Shown piece after piece: positions 60,548 through 64,000 of a DNA stretch of 64,000 bases. The notes beneath the pieces were generated by a model. The model was not told where the DNA came from, did not search any database, and was given only the letters and a program-made list of their open reading frames with translations. The translations under genes were made by a program, and so were the position numbers. This DNA is from Entomortierella parvispora. Taxonomy: Eukaryota; Mortierellomycota; Mortierellomycetes; Mortierellales; Mortierellaceae. Within the stretch, counting starts at the first letter, position 1. Every line of letters starts with the position of its first letter. The stretch is taken from the NCBI GenBank assembly GCA_963573315.1, contig OY752140.1, positions 992,001 through 1,056,000 on the forward strand, written 5' to 3'.

Positions 60548-61853
60548 GCTGTTCAGGGCATTCAGGAAGATACCGCCTCGCTCAAACACAACCCTCTTCT
60601 ATCCAAAATACAAACTGTGGAACTGTGGATAGAACACCCCAGAACTCAGAATTGGGGGCGGGGGAGGGGAAACAAAGAAAAACTGGTAGGGTCATTTGTT
60701 TGTGAGCCATTCAGCCATTGACGAGCGGTGCAATAATATGGAAGGAAGGAGTAAAAAGTGAGCAGAAGGGGGCAAGTTCGCGGAGAAATGATGTGTTTCT
60801 TCAATAAAAGTGGGGGACTGGCATGTACTCTATGGAAGAGCAACAGGCACAAAGACACACAAAATGACGCCCAAGCTCAAACAAACCGACTCTTCCAGAG
60901 TGGGAACAAAAGGACCGGACGGGGTGCCGTGAGAGCCTCCCAACGAGGGTGAGGGACAGAGACTGGGGGACATGGGTACAAAGTGGCCACGGGGTCAGCC
61001 GGGCTTCAATAACAAAGAATGTCAATTGAAAAGGCGAGGGAAGATGTTGACTCTCTTCGTTGCCACGCGCTTCATCTGTGGAACGCAAAAAAACACCCAA
61101 CGGACAAATGTGCACAGAGGACAAAAAGAGGATCGCGAGGGAAAACTGATGGGAGGGACAAACGCAGGGACAGAAGCAAGGGACAAAACGAGGGAGAACA
61201 AGGGGAGGACAAGAGAGGCGCTGCTTTTGGAGCTAGGGCTTCAAGGAAACAGCAATCAGGTGTGGTGTGGACTGAACGTTCAGATATGATGCCTTGGCCT
61301 ATCCTTTACAGCGAACGTGTGTTTGTGCGCGTGTTGCATGAAATAACATCATGCGCAACCCTTGACAATGACACAGACCTGCCGCGTCCGTATTGCCTGC
61401 AAAAGCAGGGCGCTCCCTCCTCTTCCTTCCTCCCTCCCTTTCTTTTCTTTTTCTTTTTTTCGCCTGCACCGCACATCCCACGCTGGGCACGAAGAAGTTG
61501 ATCGTAACTTCGATTGAGAAAATGGGTAGAGTGAAATGAGGAGGGAAGAGGAGGAACAGGAACAAACATGGTGACGGAGTGGGCTGAATGAATGGATGGC
61601 TGGAATTGAAATCACGTAGGGCGTCTTTGTTGTCCGAGGAAGGCTGAAAAAACAAGGCGTTGTCGCTTTCTCCTCTCTCTTTCCTTGACCTCAGAGCCAT
61701 TTGAACCCAATGACTGAAAAGATAGCTGAACTGAGATAGAAAGTGAGAGGGGAGGAGATGCCAGATTTCGAGCGTCGAGCGCTTTGCTCGGTGCAGACAG
61801 AAGAAGGAGCAAGAGTGCTCACAACTTTAACTGTGCAGCACCACTGAATAATC

Positions 61854-61879
61854 TTTTTTTTTTTTTTTTTTTTTTTTTT
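61854..61879. repeat. T26 run
   Basis: This homopolymer is followed 130 nt later by the candidate leader donor of the C2H2 gene. Confidence 0.9.
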
Positions 61880-62638
61880 ACTGCAAGGCCGGTTCCTGCT
61901 CTCTGGCCCTGAACCCAGCACTGTACGCTCTTGCTCCTGGCTGGCTGTGGCGAGGTTGGGACGCTTTGGCGGGAGGAAACCAAAGGGTGAGAAAAGATAG
62001 GATCGCTTACCAGTTGCAAGTATCGAGTATAGAGAGGTTCTACTCCGCAGAGCCGAGGATAGAGGGGATGGAATGTGTGTGGCGTGGTGTTGCGAGAAAG
62101 GGAAGGATAGAGAGCGCGCGAGGGAGGGTTGACGGAGAATATTGCTGGTGGGTGGAAATCTGTGGGTTGGGTTGCAAGTGGCAAGAAGAGGGAAGACTGA
62201 CGATGGAGAGAGAAGAGAAAACGGAGACAAGGCGACGAGAGCAACACGGTGAATTTGTTTGTTCGAGGTGTATGGCTGCAGCTGATGTAGACGATGTTTG
62301 TTGATTCTGTTGACACTGTTGATGTTATGGATGCTGCAGATGCTGTCGGATAGTCGATATGAAATGATACGATATGAATGAGGGTGGCGATTGCAAAAGA
62401 GGGACGAAGAAGGAAAGAAAAAGAGAACTTTTTTAAAATTTGCGCACCACCGGCGTGGAGATGGAAGAAGACACAAAAGTGATGAGCACCAGGTGGAGGG
62501 CGAGGGGCACAGTTCAGAAAACGGGAAAGAGCAAAAGGAACAGGAGATGAACAGCAGATGCGCAGAGACGTTGTGGAAGGTGCAGAGAGAGAGGCGGAGA
62601 AGGGAAAGAGGGTCCGTCTTGAGTGGGGCGCACCGTGT

Positions 62639-62647
62639 CCTTTTATA
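62639..62647 (-). promoter_or_regulatory. TATA box, candidate distal promoter of the C2H2 gene
   Basis: The minus strand reads TATAAAAGG, followed downstream by a C/T-rich leader and the donor at 62010. It lies about 4 kb from the C2H2 start codon, so the assignment rests on the putative leader intron. Confidence 0.4.
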
Positions 62648-62741
62648 CAGTGCTTGTACCTTGGACGAGTCTGCGTGTGTGTGCTCAGCTTCAGAGCACC
62701 TCCACCTCGGACCGAATGGTGCTTTGTTCTCCCAGTCTGTC

Positions 62742-62745
<4 letters not shown>

Positions 62746-62801
<56 letters not shown>

Positions 62802-62805
62802 CCTC
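62746..62805. repeat. (CTCTTT)n microsatellite
   Basis: Imperfect CTCTTT/CTCTCTTT units on the plus strand lie upstream of any unknown plus-strand transcript. Confidence 0.85.
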
Positions 62806-62810
62806 TCGTT

Positions 62811-64000
62811 TCTTCGTTCTTCTTTGCCCTCCCTCTATCCTTCGGTGCTTGCCGTCTCTCTCTCTCTCGCTATCCATCCTCTTTGTCCTGCCGTGCTGCG
62901 AAATCTTCTCTCCGAGGACAATGATCGGGTGAAAAGGTTCAGGTTGCGTCGAATGAATAAGGTAAGTGCATCATCATCATTGTTTTGGTTTTTGTTGCCC
63001 TGTTCGCTCGGTTTGTACCCTGCAACAAACCACTCAAGCTCAGCTCATTATTGGTACTGTTCCCTGCAGATGTCTACTATTACAGTATATTCAATTCACT
63101 CAATTCATTCCTTTCATCCTTCCTCTCCACATGGCAGTGAGCACCCAGCGCTGCTTTCTTTTGGTTTCCTTTCTTTATTTTGGTTTTTCCTTGTGCTTTG
63201 TTTGCCTTTGCTTTTTCATGGTCCGTCGGTGCTCCCCTCCACCCGTCTGTGTGCACTGGTCAAAACGCCAGATTCGCCTCCAAACCCGTCAATTTTTTTC
63301 GGCTTTCAACCCACCGCTCTCATCCTCCTTCTTCTCACACTTCTTCATATTCATACATTTGACTTTTTTTTAGACTCTCAACCCTTCCGTTGGGGCCTGC
63401 GACCTTCGCACATTCGAGGTGTCCCTTTGTAACACAAATCGATCTATAGAATCGCCTCGGAAAGGAGACTACCGTTCTTTCTCTATCGTCAGGAATAGGT
63501 AGTCAAACTCAGACGAACCCTGTCCTTGCTCTGCACAGTACATACATTGCACTTGTATTTCAGCGGCAGCAACAAAAAAAACAGCGCAATTGGAATCGTC
63601 TGGACGGACTAACGTTAGGATCAGCGGAACAGTCTGCACGGACGGGGGCTGAAGAGAAGGAAGGTTGGAAGGAAGGATCAGGTAGGAAAGAGCCTTAAGA
63701 GAGACATGGACGGACGGGACGCGAAGAATGCATGAAAGATGTAGTTCAACCAGCAAGAGATACATGACTGATGGCTGTCTGACTGGCTCCAAATGAAAGC
63801 ATCCGACTGCAGGCACGTTTCTCTTTGGACGGGCGACTGGATCGGATGAGGGAACTAGTGAGCCTATGCAAGTCAAGGGGCATCCACACACGAGCATCTG
63901 CAAGGGGGATCGCCCCAGGAGCGCCTTTTCTTGAGAGAACAGAGCAATGGAGCAACGGCGCCGAATAACCGGTTATTTGACGGTGGGAACCATTTCGCCC
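62811..64000. other. Right edge, no gene recognised
   Basis: A GTAAGT donor at about 62962 (ATGAATAAG before it) and an acceptor (tgttccctgcag) at about 63069 suggest a spliced plus-strand leader, but no protein follows that I can recognise. Frames at 63469-63955 on the minus strand have no known features. A 14-bp palindrome containing AACCGGTT lies at 63964-63977. Confidence 0.3.

Larger units (their letters stand above)
58679..62010 (-). promoter_or_regulatory. Long upstream region of the C2H2 gene, possible 3.3 kb 5'UTR intron
   Basis: No protein gene is recognisable. On the minus strand a consensus donor (AACTG|GTAAGCG) begins at 62010, and a long pyrimidine tract ending in ttttttttgag lies just before the ATG at 58678. 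They could bound a leader intron. It contains a GGTA repeat (59513-59535), an A28 run (60515-60542) and a T26 run (61854-61879). Whether other genes hide here is open. Confidence 0.3.

Overview
This window is nuclear DNA from a filamentous fungus. About 55 introns can be placed. They carry GTAAGT/GTATGT-type donors, CTAAY-like branch sites and YAG acceptors, and most are 50-150 nt, although a few exceed 700 nt. The gene set is eukaryotic (polyubiquitin, exportin-7, severin, TBC GAP, alkaline ceramidase, forkhead and C2H2 factors). The Gln/His/Ser-rich disordered regulators, the roughly 50% GC and the presence of exportin-7, which is absent from budding yeast, fit an early-diverging fungus of the Mucoromycota, probably Mortierellomycotina. 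That placement is inference. No plasmid, phage, CRISPR, rRNA or tRNA was found.

Left part (1-15 kb): the 5' end of a minus-strand gene that leaves the window; a disordered protein with an eIF4E-binding-like motif; a secreted or GPI-anchored Pro/Thr-rich protein; about 4.7 kb without a firm gene; a B-type cyclin with a Gln/His-rich tail; a monocarboxylate-transporter-like MFS protein; and a 76-residue YABBY/HMG-like protein.

Middle part (15-41 kb): this is compact and intron-rich. It holds a 10-exon protein of unknown function, a 14-exon exportin-7, a four-unit polyubiquitin gene, severin, a small CoA-binding protein, a prolyl-aminopeptidase-like hydrolase, a secreted 5'-nucleotidase, a zinc-finger protein with a SUMO-interaction motif, an alkaline ceramidase and an Lge1-like mixed-charge coiled-coil protein. 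Many neighbours converge with stops only 66-250 bp apart.

Right part (41-64 kb): a Gyp5/EVI5-like Rab GAP, then a forkhead factor with a 4.3 kb leader region, then a two-finger C2H2 factor on the minus strand with over 5 kb upstream. The cyclin, forkhead and C2H2 genes all have multi-kilobase, sense-pyrimidine-rich upstream regions with signals that could mark kilobase-scale 5'UTR introns.

The most striking observations are two microexons of 3 nt and 6 nt. Each restores a conserved protein motif (alkaline ceramidase and 5'-nucleotidase), and each is flanked by good splice sites and keeps the reading frame. Other points are a poly-Gln insertion inside the forkhead wing, a 13-bp perfect hairpin between two regulators, sixteen poly(A)/(T) runs of about 19-31 nt, and a uORF overlapping a start codon. 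All gene models were built by eye from splice signals and frame continuity; no database search was run.
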